64,000 bases of DNA, from NCBI GenBank assembly GCA_012845835.1, contig JABAKD010000009.1, positions 7,405,413 to 7,469,412 on the forward strand. The letters are read 5' to 3'. Positions 12,881-22,773 of the stretch are shown here, in pieces. The stretch is from Undaria pinnatifida (lineage: Eukaryota > Sar > Phaeophyceae > Laminariales > Alariaceae). The notes under the pieces are model-generated. The model was not told the origin of the DNA. It ran no database searches and saw only the letters and a program-made list of their open reading frames with translations. Each line of letters opens with the position of its first letter. Position 1 is the first letter of the stretch. The position numbers and the translations under genes were made by a program.

Positions 12881-13218
12881 TGTTAAGGTATTAGTGGGGT
12901 AATATAGCAAGTCCGTTTGACCACTTGCAAAAGTTTAATCAATAGCTTACCCAAACGAAGCCTTATAACACTCACTTGCAAAAGGTTAACCAATAATAGC
13001 TTACCCAAACTAAGCCTTATAACACTCCCTCCCCTTGAAACGGCGGGATACCAGGTCGGCCGGATATAGGGGCGGACCCACGGTCCAAAATCCATGATCC
13101 GTCATAGCTTACTGTTAAGGTACCAGTGGGATATTAGTCCGTTTGACCGCTTGCAAATAGTTACTTTTGCTTCTTTTTGTCCTACCGACGACGCCATGTG
13201 TAAGGTTATTGGTGGGGA
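12881..13218 (-). mobile_element. rearranged TRIM copies
   Basis: Holds an LTR in reverse orientation (12881-12970), a second partial LTR (12973-13024), the purine tract and about 60 bases of interior, then another truncated LTR at 13113 and a primer-site end (gacgacgcca) near 13195. It is a scrambled set of pieces of the miniature LTR retrotransposon described at 16581-16962. Confidence 0.7.
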
Positions 13219-13965
13219 CACAGAGTGCCCCCTGCAGGTCTGCCAATTAATTGAGCAGGTCCTCGGAGAGTACTCACTTGCTTTGCCTTCGTAGAGACGT
13301 AGCTTTGTTCGATTCCACCAGAGCCCCGGATAGCTTCTGAGATCGGAGGCACGTGCCTCCGATCTATTCCTAACTTTCCCGAATATAAAACGCCAACGTT
13401 ACGAAACCCATCCAAATTATCTCAAATTCGGATGATTACAGGCCTCTCGAGGCCGTATCTTATCACCCAAACTAAGCCTTATAACAATATCCAGCACAAC
13501 CACCAGTCAGTGTCCGTGTGCCGATGCCTCCTAGAGAAACGAGCTCTCTCTGTGGTCACAAATTACGAGACAGAGGTGATGCGCATTGCAAATACACCAA
13601 GCAAGGTAATTTATTTGCAATTTGTTCACCATGCAACATGCGATCAATGAAGAACCGCAATGAACACGCGGACAGAAAACGATGTAAGCCAGCACACCAG
13701 ACTATTTGCAACAAAAAGGCCGGGGGGGGGGAGGGGGAGAACAAAAAAAGGAAAACGATAATATGAAAAAAAATGCATAAGAAAAAAAAACTGGAAGCAA
13801 AGAAGGAAACATGCACGGCACTATAAAAATGGAAGAGAAAGAGCACAACAACAGCCAGCCACCACAACTTGCAACAAAGCGGATGACGCCATCCAATCAA
13901 GGACAACAGCCAGCCACATTATCTCGTTCGTTTGGTTCAGCGGTAATGACATACATATATGATAC

Positions 13966-14067
13966 TGTTATAAGGCTTAGTTTGGGTAAGCTATTTGTTA
14001 ACCTTTTGCAAGTGGTCAAACGGACTAATACCCCACTCATTCCTTAACAAATGGCGTCGTCGACAGA
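13966..14067 (+). mobile_element. TRIM 5' LTR plus primer-binding site
   Basis: An 84-base LTR (13966-14049) beginning TGTTATAAGG and ending CCTTAACA is followed by aa and TGGCGTCGTCGACAGA. The remainder of the element is missing. Confidence 0.75.
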
Positions 14068-14221
14068 CCATAATAGAGTGTCAGTATAGCTGGCAATAGA
14101 TTCCGTAAGATAGCCCGCGGAGTCATGGTCTATTGGCCACAAGAAGATTTTCTGAAACGGAATATTCTTAGTGGAGAAGATAACCCGTAGAATCTAGCTA
14201 GCTTATGCTACAAGAGCGTTC

Positions 14222-14350
14222 TCGGTAATGGAACGTTCCTCCTCTGGACAAGATAGATAGAAGTAAGCGCGTTAAGCGCTCATGGTAATATATGGAACGT
14301 CCCTCCTCTGGACAAGATAGATAGGAATAAGCGCGTTAAGCGCTCATGGG
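14222..14350 (+). repeat. tandem duplication of about 64 bp
   Basis: Two copies of cctcctctggacaagataga followed by gcgcgttaagcgctcatgg. Confidence 0.8.
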
Positions 14351-14621
14351 AATATAGAACATCTAGGAGAACGTTCCTTGTACGTTCCATAGGTAAAGGT
14401 CCAGAAGAGAGCACAGCAGCGACGCTGGGGTAAAGCGAACTCTGGAGCCTCACCCCACCCCCATGCTCTCACCCCTCCTCCTTTCCTGTCTCCTCGAGCT
14501 TCTCATAGCTCAACGCCAACAATAAAAAATCTACAAAGAAGAACCAGTGCTGTCTCCAAGCGAAGCTGATACCCCTGCGTCCCTCCCCTCACACCTTCCG
14601 GCACCACGATTCTTCCACAAT

Positions 14622-14698
14622 TGGCGTCGTCGGCAGGACTCGAACCCGCGCGTGAAATCACAACGGATTTCGAGTCCATTTCCTTAACCATTCGGACA
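14622..14698 (-). pseudogene. tRNA-Ser(CGA)-like sequence at a TRIM primer-binding site
   Basis: The minus strand forms a serine tRNA lacking only its 5' acceptor strand: D-stem TCC/GGA, anticodon arm ATGGA-CTCGAAA-TCCGT (anticodon CGA), a variable arm GTGA/CAC, T arm GCGGG-TTCGAGT-CCTGC, then CGACGACG and CCA. The encoded CCA and the junction at tRNA position 8 show it is not an ordinary gene. On the + strand it starts with TGGCGTCGTCGGCAGGA, the primer-binding sequence of the neighbouring TRIM elements, and runs into TRIM interior sequence. Confidence 0.72.
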
Positions 14699-14904
14699 CA
14701 CACCGGGTTTTTTGGGTCGTGGGTTCAAATCCCACATCCACCATACTTGATAAAACTTTTCAGATTTCCCCCATGTCGAACTTGAAAAATACTCTCCCCG
14801 GTATACCCAGGGAATGAAATCGCTTGGATATTGACACGTCCGCCCGTATATCCGGCCGACGTGCTATCCCGCCGTTTCAGGGGGGGAGAGTGTTATAAGA
14901 CTTA

Positions 14905-15609
14905 GGGCCGTTCTTATCGGAGATGTGAACTTGCAAAATTTCCTCTTTTTTTTCCAAGATTTTCATGAAAAAACGTCTGCATTATTATCGAGCGCGGGGT
15001 TGTTTGCCTTTTTTTCCCCTGATTTTTGAAAGCCGAGCCATGAAGCAAGACCGCCACCACCTACACCAGCAGTCACGCACACGTCGTCACACAGCAAGCA
15101 TAAGCGAACATCCCGGAAGACCGCAGAGGAAAGCACCTAGGCCAAGTAGATTCGTGCAATCCGGCGACAGTAGCCCCTGGTGTCAGGAACACGCCGAGCA
15201 CGACGAGGACACCAGCGATAGCTTTCTTCATGTTTCTGCGCCTCGTGTCTGGATAATTGGGAAGGCTGAATCGTTGTTTCGTCCGACTCGAGGATGAGTC
15301 CTCCAGAGGCCCAGGCCGCTTCCTTCCATTGGTCATAAGGTTGGACCACCCTGGTCAACGTTTGAAGCTACCTGATGGTCCCAGCGTTGAGCCACGGCGA
15401 TTGCCGGAGCACTGCCTTCGAAATATGGAAATCGACGACAGGATTTCCTAATTTGTGATTGCTAACTTTCCTATATTTTTTGGGCTGAAGAATTTCACAA
15501 ATTATGGCAGAACGCCTCCGTATTTTAAGACACATTTCACAAATATGGAAATTTAGGAAATAAATTTAGAAAGTTAAAGACAAAAAAAGGTATCCGATAA
15601 GAACGGCCC
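14905..15609. mobile_element. PIF/Harbinger-like non-autonomous TIR element, 705 bp
   Basis: Perfect 17-bp terminal inverted repeats GGGCCGTTCTTATCGGA (14905-14921 and 15593-15609). The left flank is TTA and the right flank ATA, an imperfect match to the 3-bp TWA duplication of the PIF/Harbinger (Tourist) group. It splits a TRIM LTR. Inside, on the minus strand, a frame starting MKKAIAGVLVVLGVFL near 15231 resembles a signal peptide and may be captured host sequence. Confidence 0.72.
15073..15231 (-). CDS. short secretory-signal-like reading frame inside the TIR element
   Basis: From the ATG near 15231 the frame reads MKKAIAGVLVVLGVFLTPG, then ATVAGLHESTW, and ends at 15073 after about 52 residues. 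The first 25 residues have a positively charged start, a hydrophobic core and a small-residue cleavage region. The frame also extends upstream to 15336 without a stop. It could be a gene fragment captured by the element. No known family is recognised. Confidence 0.3.
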   Translation of the reverse strand: MKKAIAGVLVVLGVFLTPGATVAGLHESTWPRCFPLRSSGMFAYACCVTTCA

Positions 15610-15841
15610 ATATTTTTTAGTTCGGGCAAGCTATTATTATTGGTTTACCTTTTTGTGCAAGTGGTCAAACGGACTAATACCCATCTAATTCCTAAGCACT
15701 ACGACTTGTGCCATACCTGGTAACAATGATATTTCATTTTTTACAATAGTAGTAGTGAAAATCAAATCGTGGTTGGTACATACTTTCCCCAACACATGAT
15801 TTCTAAAAATGTCTAAAGCACGCGTCGGGCGCGGGCTCATT

Positions 15842-16213
15842 TGTTAAGGTATTAGTGGGATATTAGTCCGTTTGATCACTCGCAAGAGGTTAACCAATAG
15901 CTCACCCAAACTAAGCCTTATAACACTCTCCCCCCCCTGAAACGGCGGGATAGCAGATCGGCCGGATATACGGGCGGACCTGCCAATTATCCAAGCCATT
16001 TCATTTCCTGGGTATACCGCGGAGAGTATTTTTCAAGTTCGACATGGGGAAAGTCTGAAAAAGTTTACTATGGTGGATGTGGGATTTGAACCCAAGACCC
16101 AGAAAACCTATGGTCTGTCGACGACGCCACATTTGTTAAGGTATTAGTGGGGTTTAATCCGTTTGACCACTTGCAAAAGGTTAACCGATGGCTTACCCCA
16201 ACTAAGCCTTAAA
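15842..16213 (-). mobile_element. TRIM element D, reverse orientation
   Basis: LTR 15842-15925 (84 bases), purine tract read in reverse (ctctcccccccctgaaacgg), interior, primer-site complement ending gacgacgcca at 16129, then the second LTR from 16134. It shares that LTR with the next element, giving a tandem LTR-interior-LTR-interior-LTR array. Confidence 0.82.
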
Positions 16214-16493
16214 ACGGCGGGATAGCAGGTCGGCCGGACATACTGGCGGACCTGTCAATGCATCCAAGCCGTTTCATTTCCTGGGTATACCGCGGAGAGT
16301 ATTTTCCAAGTTCGACATGGGGAAAGTCTGAAAAAATTAATAATGGTGGATGTGGGATTTGAACCCACGACCCGAAAAACCCATGGTCTGTCGACGAGGC
16401 CATTTGTTAAGGTTTTATTAATCGGTATTAGTCCGTTTGGCCGCTTGCAAAAAAAGATTAACCAATAGCTTACCCAAACTAAGCCGTATAACA
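16134..16493 (-). mobile_element. TRIM element E, reverse orientation, sharing an LTR with D
   Basis: LTR 16134-16213 loses its last bases and purine tract at the junction, then interior, primer-site complement near 16385-16402, and the third LTR 16405-16493. It abuts the next element head to head through an inverted interior piece (16494-16580). Confidence 0.8.
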
Positions 16494-16580
16494 CTCTCCC
16501 ACCCTGAAACGGCGGGATAGTTGACAGGTCCGCCCGTATATCCGGCCGACCTGCTATCCCGCCGTTTCAGGGGGGGAAAG

Positions 16581-16962
16581 TGTTATAAGGCTTAGTTTGG
16601 GTAAGCTATTGGTTAACGTCTTGCAAGTGGCCAAACGGACTAATACCCCCAATAATACCTCAACAAATGGCGTCGTCGGCAGGACCATGGGTTTTTCGGG
16701 TCGTGGGTTCAAATCCCACATCAACCAGAATAAACTTTTCAGACTTTTCCCATGTCGAACTTGAAAAATACTCTCCCCGGGTATACCCGGGAAATGAAAC
16801 GGCTTGGATGTATTGACAGGTCCGCCGGTATGTCGGGCCGACGTGCTACCCCGCCGTTTCAGGGGGGAATATAGAGTGTTACAAGGCTTACTTTGGGTAA
16901 TCTATATTGATTAACCTTTTGCGCGTGGTCAAACGGACTAATGCCCCACTAATACCTTAACA
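16581..16962 (+). mobile_element. complete TRIM miniature LTR retrotransposon F, 382 bp
   Basis: 5' LTR 16581-16665, primer-binding site TGGCGTCGTCGGCAGGA (16668-16684), about 190 bases of non-coding interior with a tRNA-like GGTTCAAATCCCACATC box, a purine tract (aggggggaatatagag), and 3' LTR 16877-16962. There is no coding capacity. This LTR-PBS-short interior-PPT-LTR layout defines terminal-repeat retrotransposons in miniature; the family is otherwise unknown to me. Confidence 0.87.
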
Positions 16963-17634
16963 TTGTTACTTCAGAAAGCTACCTCGTGTGATACTATCTA
17001 TCGTCATGATAGCCAGGATGGACATCTGTTCAGCCATCATGGTGGCACGCGGTCGCACGAAACTAGACAGGCCAGACCGACCGCCGCAGACCCACCACAC
17101 ACTGCTCGTACGAGTAGTGTAGCTGAATATTTCTGGTTTATTTAGCGTCGTTGTCGTTCACATGTCAGGTCCTGTCTGCAACTCGTAGCTTACGACCACT
17201 TCTGAAGGTTGTACAGATTACGCTGCAGGATCCGGATAATAAGAGCAGCAGCAGCAAGCAGTAAGTAGTAGATATATTATGTCAACAAAAAACATGCCAA
17301 GCAAGGGAAAGTCGGGTGTGGTCAAGGGTGTAGAGCCGAGTAGTATCCAGTACTAAAACCCAGCAGTGTGGGGTTAGTCGAGGCGAAAATGCAGTCTGTC
17401 AAGGGTCAAAATTAAGAAAAACTTGCTGTCTGTCCAGGTCTCTGAAGGTGGGGTGAAAGTGCAGCTGGGCAAAAAGGCAAGGCATGCAACGGCGACGAAG
17501 CGGTCGAAGTGATGGTTGGTGACGGAATTGAAAAATCTCCAATTGTTGATGCGATATCTTCCATTGTTGGAGACAGGTACCTCGTAGTAGGTGGTCCTAT
17601 AATAAGCATATGCTAAGGTATTAGTGGGGTATTA

Positions 17635-18466
17635 GGCCGTTTCTTATAGCATTGGATTCTCATCTTCGATTCCGCCAGAATCCGATTCGGGCCCATTTCC
17701 GCCTTCTTATAGACACGGATTTTGGCACAATCCAATTCGGAAAAATCCGATTTCAGCTTTTCGAGTTGCGGCCACTCGGATTCCTGACCAAAATCCGAGA
17801 CGCTGCCCAACCCGGATTTCTGTCTCGGATTATTTGAAACTCTCTGGTTGCGCCGCGCGCGCGCGCACACACACACACACATCGGGCTACCCCACATACG
17901 TGCTGCAGTGCCGGCGCTGTTAGGGCTGCTGGGCGTCGCCCGTGGGCTAGCCTACGAACTTGGCTTGCCCTCGGGACGCGTGGTGCACCATCAAATGGCC
18001 GCGACAGCGAGAGAAAAAGCTGGTGTCGACGTTTCTGCTGTCTTTGCCACCACGCTAGCTGCCTTCCATCTGCAGCAGCAGCGTAGTGTCGCCACCTGGG
18101 ACCTCATCTTACAAGACTACGAAGACGAGCTAGAGCCCGACACAGAGGACGATGAGATGTCAAGGGCTGGTGCCTCTTGGTCCGGCATGTTTGCAACGTC
18201 TGTGTGGTCTGCTGCGTGTGGTCTGCTGCCTCTGCGCTGCGTCTGTATGTCTGTATCGGTCTGCTGTGTGCTGCTGCTGCTGCTGCTGCTGTGTGGTGTT
18301 GGGTTTTGCGCGCGCTGTTTTCAAAAAAAATTGTCAGTCCTGCTGAAATCCGTCTGACAAAATCCGTTCGCTATAAGAAAGGTCGGGCTTTCTTCTCCGC
18401 CCGAATTTTGCCGAATCGGATTCTGGCGGAATCGAAGATGAGAATCCAATGCTATAAGAAACGGCC
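17635..18466. mobile_element. PIF/Harbinger-like TIR element, 832 bp, perfect 56-bp TIRs
   Basis: The first and last 56 bases are perfect inverted repeats beginning GGCCGTTTCTTATAGC. A TTA target duplication sits at 17632-17634 and 18467-18469. TIR start and TTA/TAA duplication fit the Tourist/PIF-Harbinger group. The perfect TIRs imply recent activity. No DDE transposase is seen, so it is non-autonomous. Confidence 0.82.
17848..18357 (+). CDS. 169-codon open frame inside the 832-bp TIR element
   Basis: Its middle is protein-like: an alanine/leucine-rich stretch, SGRVVHHQMAATAREKAGVD, QQQRSVATWDLILQDY and an acidic run (ELEPDTEDDE). The C-terminal third is Cys/Leu-rich and translates a CTG repeat. 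It has no recognisable transposase motif. It may be a relic of the second (Myb-like) Harbinger protein or captured host sequence. Confidence 0.3.
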   Translation: MRRARAHTHTHIGLPHIRAAVPALLGLLGVARGLAYELGLPSGRVVHHQMAATAREKAGVDVSAVFATTLAAFHLQQQRSVATWDLILQDYEDELEPDTEDDEMSRAGASWSGMFATSVWSAACGLLPLRCVCMSVSVCCVLLLLLLLCGVGFCARCFQKKLSVLLKSV

Positions 18467-18835
18467 TTAGCCCGTTTGACCACTTGCAATAGGTCAACCG
18501 ATAGCTTACCCAAAGTAAGCCTTATCACACATACTATAGGCGCACACGATATAATATACAGTATATATATGTATTTTCCTTCGTCCTATTTATTATCCTC
18601 GCACCACTCTCGCGCTCCTTCCCAGTATTAACCCAGATCCGGGGTCACATAGCGGGCCCTCCTCCCCCCTCCCACTGCGGTACGTGCCTTCGTTTTTATC
18701 GCGGGAAAAAATTAATATTTTCTTCCTTGCTTGGACGACTCGCGTCGAAATTACCTACTATACCCACGCAGCTAGGCGCTCTCAGCAGTTGTTGCTGATC
18801 CTTCTTGTATTTTTTTGCATTTTTGAAAACAAATG

Positions 18836-19452
18836 TAGTGGTACTCCGAGTGGGGGGGTGCGTGGTTGGTCGGTGTTGGGAAGCGTGCTCCTCATAGGTT
18901 CCGGTGCCCCTTGTTTGGTCTCTCCTCACGGCTCGCTGGATAGACTCAATAGCTTATACAATATTTCCTCTACATTGAACTCTAAGAGACAGACGAAACA
19001 GGCCTAGGCACACGGTAGCGCAAGGTAGAGCAGGTAGAGCAGGTAAAGCAGGTAGTGATATGTGGGGCGTCCTGCTTGTCCCATCATGGTCGCCTACATT
19101 ATCGTCCATCTATGACAGCCTTGACGTGAATGTTGTATTAATATCTTTAACATATGAATGTGACATCTAATGTCACGTGGTTTCACCTCAACCATGATAT
19201 GGTTTCACGTCGAATCTATAAACTATCCTTCTGCGGAGGACACTCCATTACACAAAGTCAAATCTCATCACGGTGGTGGGAATCGAACTCAAGGACCAAC
19301 CCTGCTAGTAAGTAGTATAGTGTTATAAGGCTTAGTTGGGGTAAGCTATTGGTTAACCTTTTGCAAGTGGTCAAACGGACTAATACCCCACTAATTTCCT
19401 TAACAATAGTATCCGAGGGTAACCACTAGACCACCGGGCAGCCGTCGCCCCG
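18836..19452 (-). repeat. tRNA-headed dispersed repeat, family 2, copy 1
   Basis: Read on the minus strand: tRNA-like head (GGTGGTCTAGTGGTTACC, then GAGTTCGATTCCCACC) followed by a body with cgtgaaaccat, ttgaggtgaaacca and an acctgctctacctgct minisatellite. The head is split by a TRIM solo LTR at 19321-19405. The copy at 21570-22010 has the opposite orientation. Confidence 0.7.
19321..19405 (+). mobile_element. TRIM solo LTR
   Basis: 85 bases TGTTATAAGG..CTTAACA with atag on each side, a likely 4-bp target duplication. It has inserted into the tRNA-like head of the dispersed repeat at 18836-19452, splitting A and B promoter boxes. Confidence 0.8.
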
Positions 19453-19747
19453 GGGGCGACCGGATATATATTACCCTATTTGTCCCCTTCAAGGGTTCAT
19501 AGCTGCTGCACAGATTAAGTTGCCCCCCCCCTCTACTAGTTAGTATACTACTACCATTCCGCCCCCTACACGCCCCCGGCCTCCACGGCATGAAAAATCT
19601 CGGTGCCATCCCCTCACCGGTTGAAAGACTTGAAATATATACTTGATAAACTGATGCCTTTCCTTCCACACACAGCCGTCAGATTTGTCCGCCTCAGAAA
19701 CGGGTTTTGTAGTTTCCGCGCACAGATTGATTGACATCAATCACCAC

Positions 19748-20217
19748 TGTTAAGGAGTTAGTGCGGGTATTAGTCCGTTTGACCACTTGCAAAAGGTTAA
19801 ACCTTTTATAACCTTTTGCAAGTGGTCAAACGGACTATCACCCCACTGAGTCCTTGACAAATGGCGTCGTCGACAGACGATGGGTTTTTGGGGTCGTGGG
19901 TTCAAATCCCACATCCACCTTAGGATAAACTTTTTCAGACTTTCCCCATCCATGTCGAACTTGAAAAATACTCTCCCCGGTATAAAACACAGGAAATGAA
20001 CCGGCTTGGATATTGAAAGGTCCGCCCGTATATCCGGCCGATTTGCGACCTGCTATCCCGCCGTTTCAGGGGGAGAGAGTGTTATAATAATATTATAAGG
20101 TTTAGTTTGGGTAAGCTATTGGTTAACCTTTTGCAAGTGGTTAAACAGTTTGGGTAAGCTATTGGTCAACCTTTTGCAAGTGGTCAAACGGACTAATACC
20201 CCACTAATTCCTCAACA
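19748..20217 (+). mobile_element. TRIM element with hairpin 5' LTR
   Basis: The 5' LTR region (19748-19859) is an inverted fusion of a reverse and a forward LTR half. Then come primer site TGGCGTCGTCGACAGA (19862), interior, purine tract (caggggg then agagag) and an LTR at 20080-20217 that contains an internal duplication (138 bases). Confidence 0.8.
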
Positions 20218-20581
20218 AATGTGGCGTCGTCGACAGACCATGGGTTTTTCAGGTCGTGGGTTCAAATCCCAAACCCACACTGATAATAAACTGGAGCGTA
20301 TTTTAATTTTTATAATAAACTTTTTCAGACTTTCCCCATTTATTTCCATGTCGAACTTGAAAAATACCCTCCCCGGTATACCCAGGAAATGCAACGGCTT
20401 GGATGTATGGACAGGTCTGCCGGTATGTCCGGCCGACCTGCTAATGTCCGGCCGACCTGCTATCCCGCCGTTTCAGGGGGGGAGAGTGTTATAAGGCTTA
20501 GTTTAGGTAAGCTATTATTGGTCAACCTTTTGCAAGTGGTCAAACAGACTAATAATACCCCACTAGACTAATAACTTGACA
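20080..20581 (+). mobile_element. TRIM element in tandem with the preceding one
   Basis: Shares LTR 20080-20217 with the previous copy, has a primer site near 20222, interior and purine tract, and ends with LTR 20487-20581. A short piece of another repeat (the 557-bp family 5' end) is inserted in its interior at about 20283-20315. Confidence 0.8.
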
Positions 20582-20589
20582 CCACCCTG

Positions 20590-20765
20590 TTGGGACCCTG
20601 GTACAAGCTGCGTTGCAGTTCCAAGGGGAGTCCCCGACACACATCCTTAATCAAATGCAATTAAAGACACACACCCGATTATACGCGCGATCGTAGAGTA
20701 TCACACACAGCTTGCTCGCAAAGATGATGGGTTTCGACGAACAACTAACTGGAGTGTGTTTTTAT
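20590..20765 (-). repeat. family X fragment, inverted, diverged
   Basis: Contains ccaaggggagtccccgac, acgcgcgatcgtagagtatc and cacacagcttg, the X 5' region in reverse, following the last TRIM LTR. Confidence 0.45.
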
Positions 20766-21569
20766 TTGAATCCCTGGATACAATCGCTGATATACGTGCT
20801 AATCTGCCAAGCAGATGTGTTGCACCCGGTGTACGTACGTACTATCATACGTGCTTACTATTATTGGTGTTGTTCTAATAATCACGTCCGTGGTCACAGG
20901 ACAGGCTCCAGGCACTCTGGAGCTGAGGAATACCCCAGGGAAAAACACAAACAACCCAAGGTGGTACACGCATATATACCACAGCTGACGCAATTCATGC
21001 CTCCACCAGAAACATATACTAAAAGTGAAATCGGGAGTCAGTCTACGATGTGCCAGGTCCATACCGGTGCATACGCCTCATTACTCACGCCTGGAAAAAC
21101 CGACTCTATACCGCTTGCCACCCAAGAAAGACTACCACGTATAGTCTATACTATTATTAACACGTGTGTGTGTGCTGCTGCAGTGCGAGCTGCCTACCGC
21201 TGCTACTACTTCTCAAACTACTACCTCTGGTGCTACTTATTAACTACTACAGTTACTACCCTACGACGTCACTCGACTTCGTACGATCGCATCCTTGCGC
21301 TCAGTGGCCGCGCCCTTCGTGTTTTCGTAGGCCGATTGCTACTGGTATACCGTAGGTACATACCCTTTCTCGAGCTCTCACGGTTGTAAGCTCCATCATA
21401 GGGTTGTATATCTTGCAATGAGGCGTTTAAGCCTCATTATTACGAGGTGTGGGGGAATCTATAGCCTCATTTTCGATTGTTTCGAATAGCCGCATCTTCG
21501 ATCCCCTTTCCATTGCTGGATGTTTTGTTGGCATCCTTTGATTGGCAGGAGATCTGCATCTACGACTAT

Positions 21570-22010
21570 TCAGGGTGGCCTAGTGTAATGGAGTGCCCTC
21601 CGTAGAAGGATAGTTTTATAGATTCGACGTGAAACCATGTAATGGTTGAGGTGAAACCATGTGACATTAGATGTCACATTCACGTCAAGGCCATCATAGA
21701 TGGGCGATAATGTAGGTGACGATGATGGGACAAGCAGGACGCCCCACATCTCACTACCTGCTCTACCTGCTCTACCTGCTCTACCTGCTCTACCCAGCCC
21801 TCTCGTGGCTAGGCCTGTTTTGTCTGTCTTTTAGAGTTCAATGTAGAGGAAATAATGTATAAGCTTTTGAGTCTATCCAGCGAGCCATGAGGAGAGACCA
21901 AACAAGGGCACCGGAACCCATGAGGAGCACGCTTCCCAACACCGACCAACCACGCATCCCCCACTCGGAGTACCACCACACGATACTGAAGAGTATTAAT
22001 TTTTTTGTAC
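21570..22010 (+). repeat. family 2 repeat, copy 2 (inverted relative to copy 1)
   Basis: Starts ggtggcctagtgtaatgg, with the B-box part deleted, then the same body including four ctacctgct units and gcgagccatgaggagagacc. With copy 1 it forms an inverted repeat of more than 400 bases with a spacer of about 2.1 kb. Confidence 0.72.
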
Positions 22011-22130
22011 TACTATTACAGTAAGTAGTACTTCTATACTAAAACCCAATTATTGGCGACGGGCTACTATGAACTAATGTGAGAACAACAACAACAACAA
22101 CAATAAACTATGGTAACGTATTCATACCGG

Positions 22131-22140
22131 TATAAAATAG
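22131..22140 (+). promoter_or_regulatory. possible TATA box upstream of GAPDH
   Basis: A tataaaatag motif lies about 550 bases before the GAPDH ATG. The sequence between holds CAG/CAA-rich stretches that could be an untranslated leader. There is no other support, so this is a weak candidate. Confidence 0.2.
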
Positions 22141-22691
22141 CTCTGTTATAATAATAGCAGCGTCGCCTGTGTGTGTGCTACTGTATTACATGGCGTGCCG
22201 ACCCTGTATGCGATGATGCTGTTGTTGTTGTCATCACCTGTTGCATGCTCAGCGGGTATTATTATGATAGCATACTGGTATCACGATAGACCGCACTCGA
22301 TCATCATCACATCGCAAAGCATCATCGTGGAAGAGACAGGATCAATGGACGGGAAGGAGAAGGACGAGAAGAAGAACAAGAAGAACAAGAACCAGACCCA
22401 TAAAGTCAGACCGCCCAAAAGCAAAAGTGTTCAAAAATTCAAATTTCGGAGATACCTAATCGTAGATCGCTGATTTGGATGCATTCTAGAATCAAGTCAT
22501 TAGAACTAAGGGAGGGAGCTGAAGAAACGCGTTTTCCGTTCCTTTGGTGTGGCGCATACGCGTGCATTCGTACATTGCCAGGTATACGCAAAGGGGAGAG
22601 GGAAGCTGCTTGCTTTGCCAACACCAGCAGGCAGTCATCACGGCATCAGCAGAAGCAGCAGCAACAGCAGCAGAAGCAGTGCAGAGACATC

Positions 22692-22773
22692 ATGGTGGTC
22701 AAGGTGGCGATCAACGGCTTCGGCAGGATTGGGAGGTGCCTGTTCCGCTTCTTGTGGGATATGTCCGACGTCG
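22692..22773 (+). CDS. GAPDH exon 1 (residues 1-27 and first base of codon 28)
   Basis: Begins [15 protein letters not shown], the NAD-binding glycine loop at the protein N terminus. It ends in GTC G before a gtgagc donor (phase 1). An in-frame ATG lies 213 bases upstream (22479), but the intervening codons are CAG-rich and not GAPDH-like, so this region is taken as 5' leader. Confidence 0.93.

Larger units (their letters stand above)
14622..15698 (+). mobile_element. TRIM interior and 3' LTR, interrupted by a TIR element
   Basis: The interior from 14699 carries the family's tRNA-like GGTTCAAATCCCACATCC box and the purine tract ending at 14890. The 3' LTR starts at 14891, is broken at 14905 by a 705-bp inverted-repeat element, and resumes at about 15613-15698. 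Upstream of 14622 the sequence is not the usual TRIM LTR. Confidence 0.7.
17611..18529 (-). mobile_element. TRIM solo LTR split by a Harbinger-like element
   Basis: LTR halves 17611-17634 and 18470-18529 rejoin exactly if the 832-bp insertion and one TTA are removed. A 4-base cata lies on both sides of the solo LTR, a likely target duplication. Confidence 0.78.

Noticed and set aside
14622-14698. Functional tRNA-Ser gene
   Set aside because: The 5' acceptor strand is missing, CCA is encoded, and it coincides with a retroelement primer site.
19260-19450. Intact tRNA gene around the solo LTR
   Set aside because: Once the LTR is removed the T and D stems do not pair properly, and the sequence continues into a dispersed repeat, so it is a SINE-type head.
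20712-21389. 225-codon + frame
   Set aside because: It begins inside a repeat fragment, crosses unrelated repeat boundaries and has no recognisable domain.
22479-22691. In-frame N-terminal extension of GAPDH from an upstream ATG
   Set aside because: The codons are Gln-rich from a CAG repeat, show no bipartite plastid signal and are not GAPDH-like. Family homology starts exactly at 22692.
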